The notes under the pieces are model-generated. The model did no database searches. It had not been told where the DNA came from and was given only the letters and a program-made list of their open reading frames with translations. Below are positions 32,793-40,161 of a stretch of DNA of 64,000 nt, in pieces (the stretch's first letter is position 1; every line of letters starts with the position of its first letter). Source of the stretch: Lysobacter silvisoli (GTDB lineage Bacteria; Pseudomonadota; Gammaproteobacteria; Xanthomonadales; Xanthomonadaceae); the NCBI RefSeq assembly GCF_003382365.1, contig NZ_QTSU01000003.1, forward strand, positions 372,001 to 436,000. The letters run 5' to 3'. A program made the translations under genes and the position numbers.

Positions 32793-35221
32793 GCTTCAGC
32801 GTCCTCGCACAGCAGCGCCAGCACCTGCTGCGCCAGCGCCTTGGGCGTGGCCGCGCCGTCGGCTTCGTCGGCGGCCAGCGCCGGGCCCACGCAGGCCGGG
32901 CAGCCGGCGCGGCAGTCGCAGCGCTGCACCAGTTCGGCCGCGCGCTGCAGCAGTTCGGCCTGGCGCGTCCACAGCGGTTCGCTCAGGCCCACGCCGCCGG
33001 GGAAGTTGTCGTACAGGTAGACGGTGGGCACGAACTGCTGCACCTCCACCGGCGCCAGCGCATGGCCTTCGGTGCCGCGCAGCTGGCCGCGGCCGTTGCG
33101 GTCGGCGCTGGCGAACCAGGCGCCGTCGCCGTTGCCCACCGCCTTCTGCAGGTCGCGCGCGTCGGCCATGACCGCGACCGTGGCGACCACGTGCAGGGCG
33201 TGGCCGGCGCCGAGGAACCCGTCCAGCGCGTCCTGGCGCGAGGCGAAGGCCGAGCGCAGCACCGCCTGCGGCAGCTGCCACCACACCGCGGTGGTGTGCA
33301 GTTCCTGGTCGGGCAGGTTGACCGGGCCGTAGCCGATGTTCTCGTGGGTGTAGTAGCGGATCTTCTTGTAGCCGGCCACGCGCCGCACCACGTGCACTTC
33401 GCCGTGGTGGCTGTCGCCCAGGCCGGCGGCGGCGCCGTCGAAGCGCTCCAGCACCTTGAGCTTGGTGTAGTCGATGGAGTCGGTGTAGTAGTCGACGTGG
33501 GTGCGGGTGACGTAGGCCTTGCGCCCGTCCCAATCCAGCTTCTCCACCTGATAAGGCGTGGACTGGATCATGTGGATCGCGCCCTCGTACAGGGTCAGCG
33601 CGGCGGCCGAGTAATCGACCTCGGCGATGATCGCCTGGCGCCCGTCGCTGCGGTCGACCACGACGAAGTTGCCGTCGGCCACCGAGCGCAGGCTGACCGC
33701 GTTGGCCGGGTAGCTGTCGGCGATCCACTCCCAGCGCTCGCCTTCCTGGTGCAGCACGCCGGTTTCGCTCAGCGCCTGCAGGTACACCTGCGGGTCGATC
33801 GGGCCGTAGCCTTCGCCGGCGCGGAACGGCAGCTCGAACGAAGCGCAGCGGATGTGGTCGAACAGGATCAGCGGCTGGTCCGCGGCGATGCGCGCGTGCT
33901 CGGGCGGGCTGTCGGCGAAGAACTCCGGATGCCGCACCACGTACTGGTCCAGCGGCTGCGAACTGGCCACCAGCACGCCCAGCGAGGGCTGCTGCCTGCG
34001 CCCGGCGCGGCCGAAGCGCTGCCAGGTCGCGGCCACCGAGCCCGGATAGCCGTTGAGCACCACCACGTCCAGGCTGCCGATGTCCACGCCCAGCTCCAGC
34101 GCCGAGGTCGCCACGATGCCGTCGATGCGGCCGTCGCGCATGGCCCGCTCGGCCTCGCGCCGCTCGGTCGGCAGGTAACCGCCGCGGTAGGCGCGGATGC
34201 GTGCGGGCTTGCGCGGGTCATGATCGAACACGTCCTTGAGGTACTTGGTCAGCACCTCGACCATGAGCCGGGTCTGCGCGAACACCAGGATCTTGAGCCC
34301 AGCCTTGATCGCGATGCGGGCGATGCGGTTGCTCTGCGAACGCGCCGAGGCGCGCAGGCCCAGATCGGCGTTGACCACCGGCGGGTTCCACAGCAGCACG
34401 TGCTTGTCGCCGCTGGGCGCGCCGGATTCGACGATGGCGCGCACCGGCGCTTCGATTAGCGCCTGCGCATGCGCCTGCGGATTGCCGATGGTGGCCGAGC
34501 ACAGGATGAACTGCGGGTTGGCGCCGTAGAACGCGCACACCCGCTTGAGCCGGCGCAGCACGTTGGCCACGTGGCTGCCGAACACGCCGCGGTAGGTGTG
34601 GATCTCGTCGATCACCACGTAGCGCAGGTTCTCGAAGAACTGCGCCCACTTGGTGTGATGCGGCAGGATCGCCTGGTGCAGCATGTCCGGGTTGGACACC
34701 ACGATGTCGCCGTGCAGGCGGATGGCCTGGCGCGCGTCGCCGGGGGTGTCGCCGTCGAAGGTGTAGGCCTTGACCCCGAGTTCGCCGGCGCGGTTGAGGT
34801 CCAGCAGCTCGGCCACCTGGTCCTGGGCCAGGGCCTTGGTCGGGAACAGGTACAGCGCCTTGGCGCCGCCGGCCATGGCCGCCGAGACCACCGGCAGGGT
34901 GTAGCACAGCGACTTGCCCGAGGCGGTGGGAGTGACCACGGCCACGTGCTCGCCGGCGCGCGCGGCCTCCCAGGCCTGAGCCTGGTGGCTGTACAGGCGC
35001 TCGATGCCGCGCGCGTGCAGCGCCGCGCGCAAGGCCGCGGGCACGTCGTCGGGTATGGGCGCGTAGCGGCCCTCGCGGCCGGGCAGGGTGTAGTGGCCGG
35101 TGATGCGGTCGGCGTAGCGCCGGCCCAGGGCGCGCGCCAGCGCGTCGCCGTCGCCGCGCGTGCCCTGCGTCGGCGCCAGGCCGCGTTCGTCGTCGTCGTG
35201 ACGCGCCAATGCCTGTGCCAT
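32789..35221 (-). CDS. mrfA: MrfA/YprA-like DEAD/DEAH-box helicase with DUF1998 zinc site
   Basis: This 810-residue SF2 helicase has motif I TPTASGKSLCYTLP, motif II DEIH (205-208), motif III SAT in ILCSATIGN, motif VI QRFGRAGRR-like, and a C-terminal DUF1998 domain with the four-Cys site C768-x-C770-x3-C774-x2-C777. This is the MrfA/Hrq1-type architecture. The frame is open 53 codons further upstream, but MAQALARHDDDERGL at 35221 is a better start. It overlaps the exonuclease gene, so helicase and nuclease are made together. The expected role is cytoplasmic repair of interstrand or intrastrand crosslinks. Confidence 0.9.
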   Translation of the reverse strand: MAQALARHDDDERGLAPTQGTRGDGDALARALGRRYADRITGHYTLPGREGRYAPIPDDVPAALRAALHARGIERLYSHQAQAWEAARAGEHVAVVTPTASGKSLCYTLPVVSAAMAGGAKALYLFPTKALAQDQVAELLDLNRAGELGVKAYTFDGDTPGDARQAIRLHGDIVVSNPDMLHQAILPHHTKWAQFFENLRYVVIDEIHTYRGVFGSHVANVLRRLKRVCAFYGANPQFILCSATIGNPQAHAQALIEAPVRAIVESGAPSGDKHVLLWNPPVVNADLGLRASARSQSNRIARIAIKAGLKILVFAQTRLMVEVLTKYLKDVFDHDPRKPARIRAYRGGYLPTERREAERAMRDGRIDGIVATSALELGVDIGSLDVVVLNGYPGSVAATWQRFGRAGRRQQPSLGVLVASSQPLDQYVVRHPEFFADSPPEHARIAADQPLILFDHIRCASFELPFRAGEGYGPIDPQVYLQALSETGVLHQEGERWEWIADSYPANAVSLRSVADGNFVVVDRSDGRQAIIAEVDYSAAALTLYEGAIHMIQSTPYQVEKLDWDGRKAYVTRTHVDYYTDSIDYTKLKVLERFDGAAAGLGDSHHGEVHVVRRVAGYKKIRYYTHENIGYGPVNLPDQELHTTAVWWQLPQAVLRSAFASRQDALDGFLGAGHALHVVATVAVMADARDLQKAVGNGDGAWFASADRNGRGQLRGTEGHALAPVEVQQFVPTVYLYDNFPGGVGLSEPLWTRQAELLQRAAELVQRCDCRAGCPACVGPALAADEADGAATPKALAQQVLALLCEDAEA

Positions 35222-35397
35222 GTCCGCTCCTGTCCGGGTAGAGCGGGGAGTTAAGCCCGTGGCCGTCTCAGCCTGTGAGACGTTCAGCAAGCCGGCTCGT
35301 GTCGCTACAGGCCGCCGGTTGGACCGCAGCGACACGGCCAATACGCGGCGCCATGGCTTCGACCCGCTAAAATGCGTCACCGTCCAGGTCCTGGCCC

Positions 35398-37077
35398 ATG
35401 CTCCGACTCACCGACATCAAGCTGCCGCTGGACCACGCCGAGCCGGCGCTGGCCGACGCGATCCTGGCCCGGCTGGGCATAAGCGCGGATCAGCTGCGCG
35501 GCTACACCGTGGTCAAGCGCAGCTACGACGCGCGCAAGCGCGGCGCGATCGTGCTGATCTACACGGTGGACGTGGACACCCCGCGCGCGCCCGAGCTGCT
35601 GCAGCGCGCTCAGGCCGAGACCGCGTCCGCGCGCGGTGCGGGCTCGCCGATCAAGCTGGGCCCGGCGCCGGACACCACTTACAAATTCGTCGGCCGCGCG
35701 CCGGCGCAGCTGCCGCTGCGCCCGCTGGTGATCGGCATGGGCCCCTGCGGTCTGTTCGCCGCATTGGTGCTGGCGCAGATGGGCTTCCGGCCGATCGTGC
35801 TCGAGCGCGGCAAGGCGGTGCGCGAGCGCACCGTCGACACCTTCGGGCTGTGGCGCAAGAAGGTGCTCAATCCGGAATCGAACGTGCAGTTCGGCGAAGG
35901 CGGCGCGGGCACCTTCTCCGACGGCAAGCTGTACAGCCAGATCAGCGACAAGCAGCATCACGGCCGCAAGGTCCTGACCGAATTCGTGGCCGCTGGCGCG
36001 CCGGAGGAAATCCTCTACGTCAGCAAGCCGCACATCGGCACCTTCCGCCTGGTCTCCATGGTCGAGCACATGCGCGCGACCATCCAGGCGCTGGGCGGCG
36101 AGATCCGTTTTTCGCACCGTGTCGACGATCTGCTGGTCGAAACCGACGCGGCCGGCGTGCGCCACGTGCGCGGCGTGACCCTGGCCGGCGGCGAGCAGTT
36201 GCGCGCCGACCACGTGGTCATGGCGCTGGGCCACAGCGCACGCGACACCTTCGCCATGCTGCATGCGCGCGGCGTATACGTGGAAGCCAAGCCGTTCTCG
36301 ATCGGGTTCCGGGTCGAGCATCCGCAGTCGCTGATCGACCGCGCGCGCTTCGGCCCGCAGGCCGGGCACCCGATCCTGGGCGCGGCCGACTACAAGCTGG
36401 TCCACCATTGCCGCAACGGCCGTTCGGTCTACAGCTTCTGCATGTGTCCCGGCGGCACCGTGGTGGCGGCCGCGAGCGAACCCGGGCGCGTGGTCACCAA
36501 CGGCATGAGCCAGTACTCGCGCAACGAGCGCAACGCCAATGCGGCGATCGTGTGCGGGATCACGCCGGAGGATTACGCCGCTTATGGCGAGGGTCCGCTG
36601 GCGGGCATCGCCCTGCAGCGGCATTGGGAGGCGCTGGCGTTCGAACTCGGCGGCGGCGAGTACGAAGCGCCGGCGCAGTTGGTCGGCGACTTCGTCGCCA
36701 ATCGCGCGTCCACCCAGTTCGGCGAAGTGAAACCCTCGTACACGCCCGGCGTGCGCCTGGGCAGTCTGGACGCCTCGCTGCCCGGTTACGCGATCGAGGC
36801 GATCCGCGAGGCGCTGCCGGCGTTCGATAAACAGCTGCGCGGCTTCGCGATGCACGACGCGGTCCTGACCGGTGTGGAAACCCGGACCTCTTCGCCGGTG
36901 CGCATCACCCGCGGCGGCGACGGCCAAAGCCTCAACACGCGCGGACTGTTTCCAGCCGGCGAGGGCGCGGGTTACGCCGGCGGCATCCTCTCGGCGGGCG
37001 TGGACGGCATCAAGACCGCCGAGGCGGTCGCGTTGAGCATGCTGACCGGCAGCGCGCGCGCTGGCGCCAGCGCCTGA
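35398..37077 (+). CDS. FAD-dependent dehydrogenase, COG2509 family
   Basis: This 559-residue flavoprotein of unknown substrate has an N-terminal alpha/beta domain (ITxIKLPLDH-like start, KRSYDARKRGAIVLIYTVDV), then an FAD-binding fold VIGMGPCGLFAALVLAQMG (about 111-129), GEGGAGTFSDGKLYSQ, CMCPGGTVVAAAS and a C-terminal LFPAGEGAGYAGGILSAGVD FAD contact. All are typical of the widespread COG2509 proteins. It is divergent from mrfA. A TAAAAT box lies about 25 bases before the start. It is followed 20 bases later by the DUF938 gene, probably in one transcript. The reaction is not known. Confidence 0.9.
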   Translation: MLRLTDIKLPLDHAEPALADAILARLGISADQLRGYTVVKRSYDARKRGAIVLIYTVDVDTPRAPELLQRAQAETASARGAGSPIKLGPAPDTTYKFVGRAPAQLPLRPLVIGMGPCGLFAALVLAQMGFRPIVLERGKAVRERTVDTFGLWRKKVLNPESNVQFGEGGAGTFSDGKLYSQISDKQHHGRKVLTEFVAAGAPEEILYVSKPHIGTFRLVSMVEHMRATIQALGGEIRFSHRVDDLLVETDAAGVRHVRGVTLAGGEQLRADHVVMALGHSARDTFAMLHARGVYVEAKPFSIGFRVEHPQSLIDRARFGPQAGHPILGAADYKLVHHCRNGRSVYSFCMCPGGTVVAAASEPGRVVTNGMSQYSRNERNANAAIVCGITPEDYAAYGEGPLAGIALQRHWEALAFELGGGEYEAPAQLVGDFVANRASTQFGEVKPSYTPGVRLGSLDASLPGYAIEAIREALPAFDKQLRGFAMHDAVLTGVETRTSSPVRITRGGDGQSLNTRGLFPAGEGAGYAGGILSAGVDGIKTAEAVALSMLTGSARAGASA

Positions 37078-37097
37078 GTCCCGGACGTTCCTCGCGC

Positions 37098-37739
37098 ATG
37101 ACCGATCTGCCCTACGCGCCGGCCTGCGACCGCAACCGCGACCCCATCCTCGAGGTGCTGCGCGCGCACCTGCCCGCGCAGGCGCAGGTGCTGGAGATCG
37201 GCAGCGGCACCGGCCAGCACGCGGTGCATTTCGCCGCCGCGGTGCCGGGCTGGACCTGGCAATGCTCCGACCGCGCCGAGAAGCTGCCCGGCATCCGCGC
37301 TTGGCTCGCGCACGCGTCGCTGGCGAACACACCGCCGCCGTTCGAGCTGTACGCGGTGACCGAGCCCGTGCCCGGGCTGATGCCGCCGCGCCCGCCGATC
37401 CCGCTGGACCCGGTGTCGCGGCGTTCGGGCTACGACGTGGTCTACAGCGCCAACACCTTGCACATCATGGGCTGGCCGCAGGCGCAGGCGCTGTTCGCCG
37501 CGCTGCCGACCCTGCTGGCCGACGATTCGCGGGTGGTGGTGTACGGCCCGTTCAAGGCCGGTGGCGAGTACCTGAGCCAGAGCGACCTGCAATTCGACGC
37601 GATCCTGCGCGAGCGCGACGCCGCCAGCGGGCTGCGCGATATCGAAGCGGTGCTGGCGCTGGCCGAATCGGCCGGCCTGCGCCTGATCGACCGCCGAGCG
37701 ATGCCGGCGCACAACCACTGCCTGGTCTGGCGTCGCTGA
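37098..37739 (+). CDS. DUF938 protein, SAM-methyltransferase-like fold
   Basis: This 213-residue protein has motif I VLEIGSGTGQHAVHFA (about 32-47), a conserved ANTLHIMGW in the middle and VYGPFKAGGEYLSQSDLQFD after it, all hallmarks of DUF938. A Rossmann methyltransferase fold is likely. The substrate is unknown. It follows the COG2509 gene by 20 bases and is convergent with hipA. Confidence 0.9.
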   Translation: MTDLPYAPACDRNRDPILEVLRAHLPAQAQVLEIGSGTGQHAVHFAAAVPGWTWQCSDRAEKLPGIRAWLAHASLANTPPPFELYAVTEPVPGLMPPRPPIPLDPVSRRSGYDVVYSANTLHIMGWPQAQALFAALPTLLADDSRVVVYGPFKAGGEYLSQSDLQFDAILRERDAASGLRDIEAVLALAESAGLRLIDRRAMPAHNHCLVWRR

Positions 37740-37752
37740 GGCGGTGCGGATT

Positions 37753-37772
37753 CGACGCTCCCAGGAGCGTCG
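37753..37772. terminator. hairpin between convergent DUF938 and hipA genes
   Basis: CGACGCTC (37753-37760) pairs perfectly with GAGCGTCG (37765-37772) across CCAG. It is placed to serve both strands, but neither side has a strong T-tract. Confidence 0.45.
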
Positions 37773-37778
37773 GGTCTA

Positions 37779-39077
37779 TTACGCCTGAGCGTTCGCCGCC
37801 AGATCCAATAGACGCAATGCGCGTTCGCAAGAGCGGGCGATCTGGTCGACCAGCCGCGGCAGCACCGCATGTTCGACGCCCTCGTGGCGCAGGGCCTCGA
37901 GTTCTGCGGCCGCGTGGTCCGGCAACGTTCGCGCCATGGCGTGCAAGGCGGTCCAGGCGAAATCCGCTTCCAGGGCCATGTCCCTGGCCAGGTAAACCCA
38001 ATCCCTGGGTTGGATCTCCTGCCAGCGATAGTGATGGCCGACTTTCATCGCCATCTTGATCCTGTGATTATCCAGTTGCGGATAGGGCAGCGCGCTGGAT
38101 ATGTCGTAGACCGGTGCCAGGCGGGCGGCGCCGTTTTCGCCCAGCAACAAGGAGTAATTCTTGCCGTGCGCGTCCGTGCCGGCGATGAGCCAGTTGAAGA
38201 TCAGGCTCAGGAACAAGGTTTCGACGTCCGCACGCGGCATCAGGGAGTGCTGGCGCAGCAGCGAGGCCATGGCCTGTGGCGACGGTCCGCCCTCGTTCTG
38301 GTATTTGCGCTGCGGCAGGATGCCCAGCGCCTGGCAGAAATCCTCCTGGTGGATGCGAAGCCAGGACCCGTCCGGCCCCGGCTGGCGGTCGTAGCGCTCC
38401 ACGCAGATCGCGACCTCGCCGTCGAAGTTCGCCACTTGCGATCGCGCGCACGGGAGTCCGATCCGGCTGGCGAGCCGAAGACAGAAATGCTCGTTCTCCA
38501 CGTAGCCGTCGTACTCGCTGCCGGGCGGCTTGAGGATGTGGGTGGTGGGTATGCGGCCGCTAGGCACCGCCCATCGTCCGTCCTCGTGCAGCAAGGCGAT
38601 TTTGGGCTGCGCGCCGGCCAGGCTGAATTGGCCTACGTCGTCCGGGTTACGCGCGGCGCCGCTGTCCTGCTTTAGCCTGCGCAAGCGATCGCCGACTTCC
38701 GCTTCGCTCAGCCATTCCTTGTGATCGTCGCGGCCTTCGAGCAGCGCCTCCAGGCGTTCCGGCCGAACGAGCTGGATAGCACCGGCGCAGTCCTCGCCCA
38801 CGTGCGACAGCAGCGCCAGGGGATTGCGGGCGGAGACCTGGAAGCGGGCCGCCCAGCGTTGCAAGGTGTGCTCGTTATCGGGCAACAGGCCCCATAGCAG
38901 CGCGGACACGATGTCCGGGTCGTCGTGCCGGTCCTGGGTCAGCGGCAGGCTGAGCGAGATCGGCATGGCGGCCATAGAATCGCGCCAGCCGGGCGCGTAT
39001 TCGAAGCGCAAGCGTCCGGGCGTATCGCTGAGGAAGCGTCCGACGAACGTCTGGTTCAGCAGCGCCCAGAGTTCCAT
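37779..39077 (-). CDS. hipA: HipA-family serine/threonine kinase toxin
   Basis: This 432-residue type II toxin is of normal HipA length. In E. coli, HipA phosphorylates glutamyl-tRNA synthetase and drives persistence. The N-subdomain (FVGRFLSDTPGRLRFEYAPG) is followed by the kinase core: FSLAGAQPKIALL nucleotide loop, catalytic loop D302-AHGK-N307 in GTDAHGKNYSLLL, and metal-binding APVYDISSALPY (the DFG equivalent). All key residues are present. The start overlaps the antitoxin stop by one base (TGATG at 39079-39075), as in most hipBA operons. Its target in this organism is unknown. Confidence 0.93.
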   Translation of the reverse strand: MELWALLNQTFVGRFLSDTPGRLRFEYAPGWRDSMAAMPISLSLPLTQDRHDDPDIVSALLWGLLPDNEHTLQRWAARFQVSARNPLALLSHVGEDCAGAIQLVRPERLEALLEGRDDHKEWLSEAEVGDRLRRLKQDSGAARNPDDVGQFSLAGAQPKIALLHEDGRWAVPSGRIPTTHILKPPGSEYDGYVENEHFCLRLASRIGLPCARSQVANFDGEVAICVERYDRQPGPDGSWLRIHQEDFCQALGILPQRKYQNEGGPSPQAMASLLRQHSLMPRADVETLFLSLIFNWLIAGTDAHGKNYSLLLGENGAARLAPVYDISSALPYPQLDNHRIKMAMKVGHHYRWQEIQPRDWVYLARDMALEADFAWTALHAMARTLPDHAAAELEALRHEGVEHAVLPRLVDQIARSCERALRLLDLAANAQA

Positions 39078-39952
39078 CAGCGATCCTTCTTGGACTTGGC
39101 GCCCGTGGGCTTAGGCTTCTTGCTCGCCTTCTTGGGTTTGCTGGCGGCTCGATTCTTCTTTGCGGTGGTTGCCGGTTTGGAGCTCGTTGCGGGCGCATCA
39201 GGCGCAGTCGTGCGGCCTGCGAGCGGGCTCGTCAGGGCGTCGACAAGCCGGCTGGATGCGGAATCGGCCAGCGGCGTCAGTCGATTCGTCGATGCGGGTG
39301 GATTGAGCAGGGTGCTGTAGATGTGGGTGGAGGCGGGATCGGTGAACTGCGTCAATCGGCCGATCGATCCCGGCGGATTGATCAGGGCATCGTAGGCTTT
39401 GGTGGCCGTGGGCTTGGCGAACTGCGTCGACCGATCGATCGATCCGGTTGGATTGATCAGAGCGTCGTAGGCCTTGACGGAGGTGGCGTCGGCGAATTGC
39501 GTCAAATGGTGGATCGAAGATGGATTGATCCGGGCATCGTAGGTCTGGATGGACGTGGGATCGGAGATTCGTGTCAGCTGACCGATCGATCCAGGGGGAT
39601 TGATCAGAGCGTCATAGGCTTTGGTGGACGTGGGATCGGAGAGCTGCGTCAATCGCCAGGGCGAGTGCTGGTCCACGATGCGATTGATGTTCGCCGCAGG
39701 CACCGTATTGCCGCGCGGGGCCTCCGCCGGCGTTTTCTCTGCGGGATTTTCGCTACGCAGCAACAAGCCCAGAGCGTGCAGCGCGCGCAGCGCCAGATCC
39801 AGCTCGGCGCGCGGCTTGCCCTTCTCGATATCGATCACCCACTGGCGGCTGACGCCTATTTCCAGCGCCAGCTTGGCCTGATCCCAGCCCAGCTCCTTGC
39901 GCCGGTTGCGGATGACCGTGCCCAGGTCCTTGGGGGTCTTGATGAGGGCCAT
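39077..39952 (-). CDS. hipB: HipB-like antitoxin with six 25-residue repeats and a lysine-rich tail
   Basis: The N-terminal 70 residues are a normal HipB-type XRE helix-turn-helix (LGTVIRNRRKELGWDQAKLA, EIGVSRQWVIDIEKGKPRAE). HipB usually ends soon after this, at about 90-110 residues. This protein has 291. Residues 99-247 form six tandem 25-residue repeats built on (R)LTQxxDPTSTKAYDALINPP-GSI, the sixth degenerate. Residues 259-291 are a Lys/Ala/Pro-rich tail. The repeats resemble nothing I know. The tail could bind nucleic acid. It overlaps hipA by one base and has its own promoter-operator upstream. Binding to DNA and HipA is expected; the role of the repeats is open. Confidence 0.88.
   Translation of the reverse strand: MALIKTPKDLGTVIRNRRKELGWDQAKLALEIGVSRQWVIDIEKGKPRAELDLALRALHALGLLLRSENPAEKTPAEAPRGNTVPAANINRIVDQHSPWRLTQLSDPTSTKAYDALINPPGSIGQLTRISDPTSIQTYDARINPSSIHHLTQFADATSVKAYDALINPTGSIDRSTQFAKPTATKAYDALINPPGSIGRLTQFTDPASTHIYSTLLNPPASTNRLTPLADSASSRLVDALTSPLAGRTTAPDAPATSSKPATTAKKNRAASKPKKASKKPKPTGAKSKKDR
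39212..39658 (-). repeat. coding tandem repeat, about 75 bp x 6, in hipB
   Basis: The DNA encodes six units of 25 codons, except the second, which has 24. Units 1, 3 and 4 are closest (KAYDALINPxGSI). Units share DNA words such as GGATTGATCAGAGCGTC and are diverged at silent sites too, so this is an old expansion rather than a recent slippage tract. Confidence 0.85.
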
Positions 39953-39985
39953 GGCGGGCCTCCCAAGTAAGCGTATGGTGACATC

Positions 39986-40014
39986 AGTATAATGTAATCG
40001 AACGTTTACATCAA
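39986..40014 (-). promoter_or_regulatory. hipBA promoter with operator in the spacer
   Basis: On the minus strand, -35 TTGATG (40014-40009), a 17-base spacer and -10 TATACT (39991-39986) end 34 bases before the hipB start. The region is AT-rich against its surroundings. The spacer contains an inverted repeat, GTAATCG-AA-CGTTTAC on the plus strand (39994-40009), well placed for autorepression by HipB. Confidence 0.7.
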
Positions 40015-40041
40015 CTGAATGTTGTCGATCGATTACTTTTT

Positions 40042-40084
40042 ATGTGTCCGTTCGAACACATAAGATAAATGTGTTCGAACGCAT
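40042..40084. promoter_or_regulatory. two further palindromes upstream of hipBA
   Basis: ATGTGT-CCGTTCGA-ACACAT (40042-40061) and ATGTGTTCGAACGCAT (40069-40084, one mismatched pair) share the TTCGAAC core and ACACAT arms. They lie 28-70 bases upstream of the hipBA -35 and before the hydrolase gene on the other strand. They are candidate operators for HipB or for the divergent gene. Confidence 0.5.
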
Positions 40085-40161
40085 ACTTGGTGGCGCTTAG
40101 CCAGCGGCTACCCGTATCGTCGCGCGTCGCCGCCCTTGTCGCCGCCCCTGGAGTTCGCCGC

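Noticed and set aside
39212-39658. hipB repeats as a CRISPR or recent microsatellite
   Set aside because: Repeats keep the reading frame and encode a conserved peptide; they are diverged and abut without spacers.
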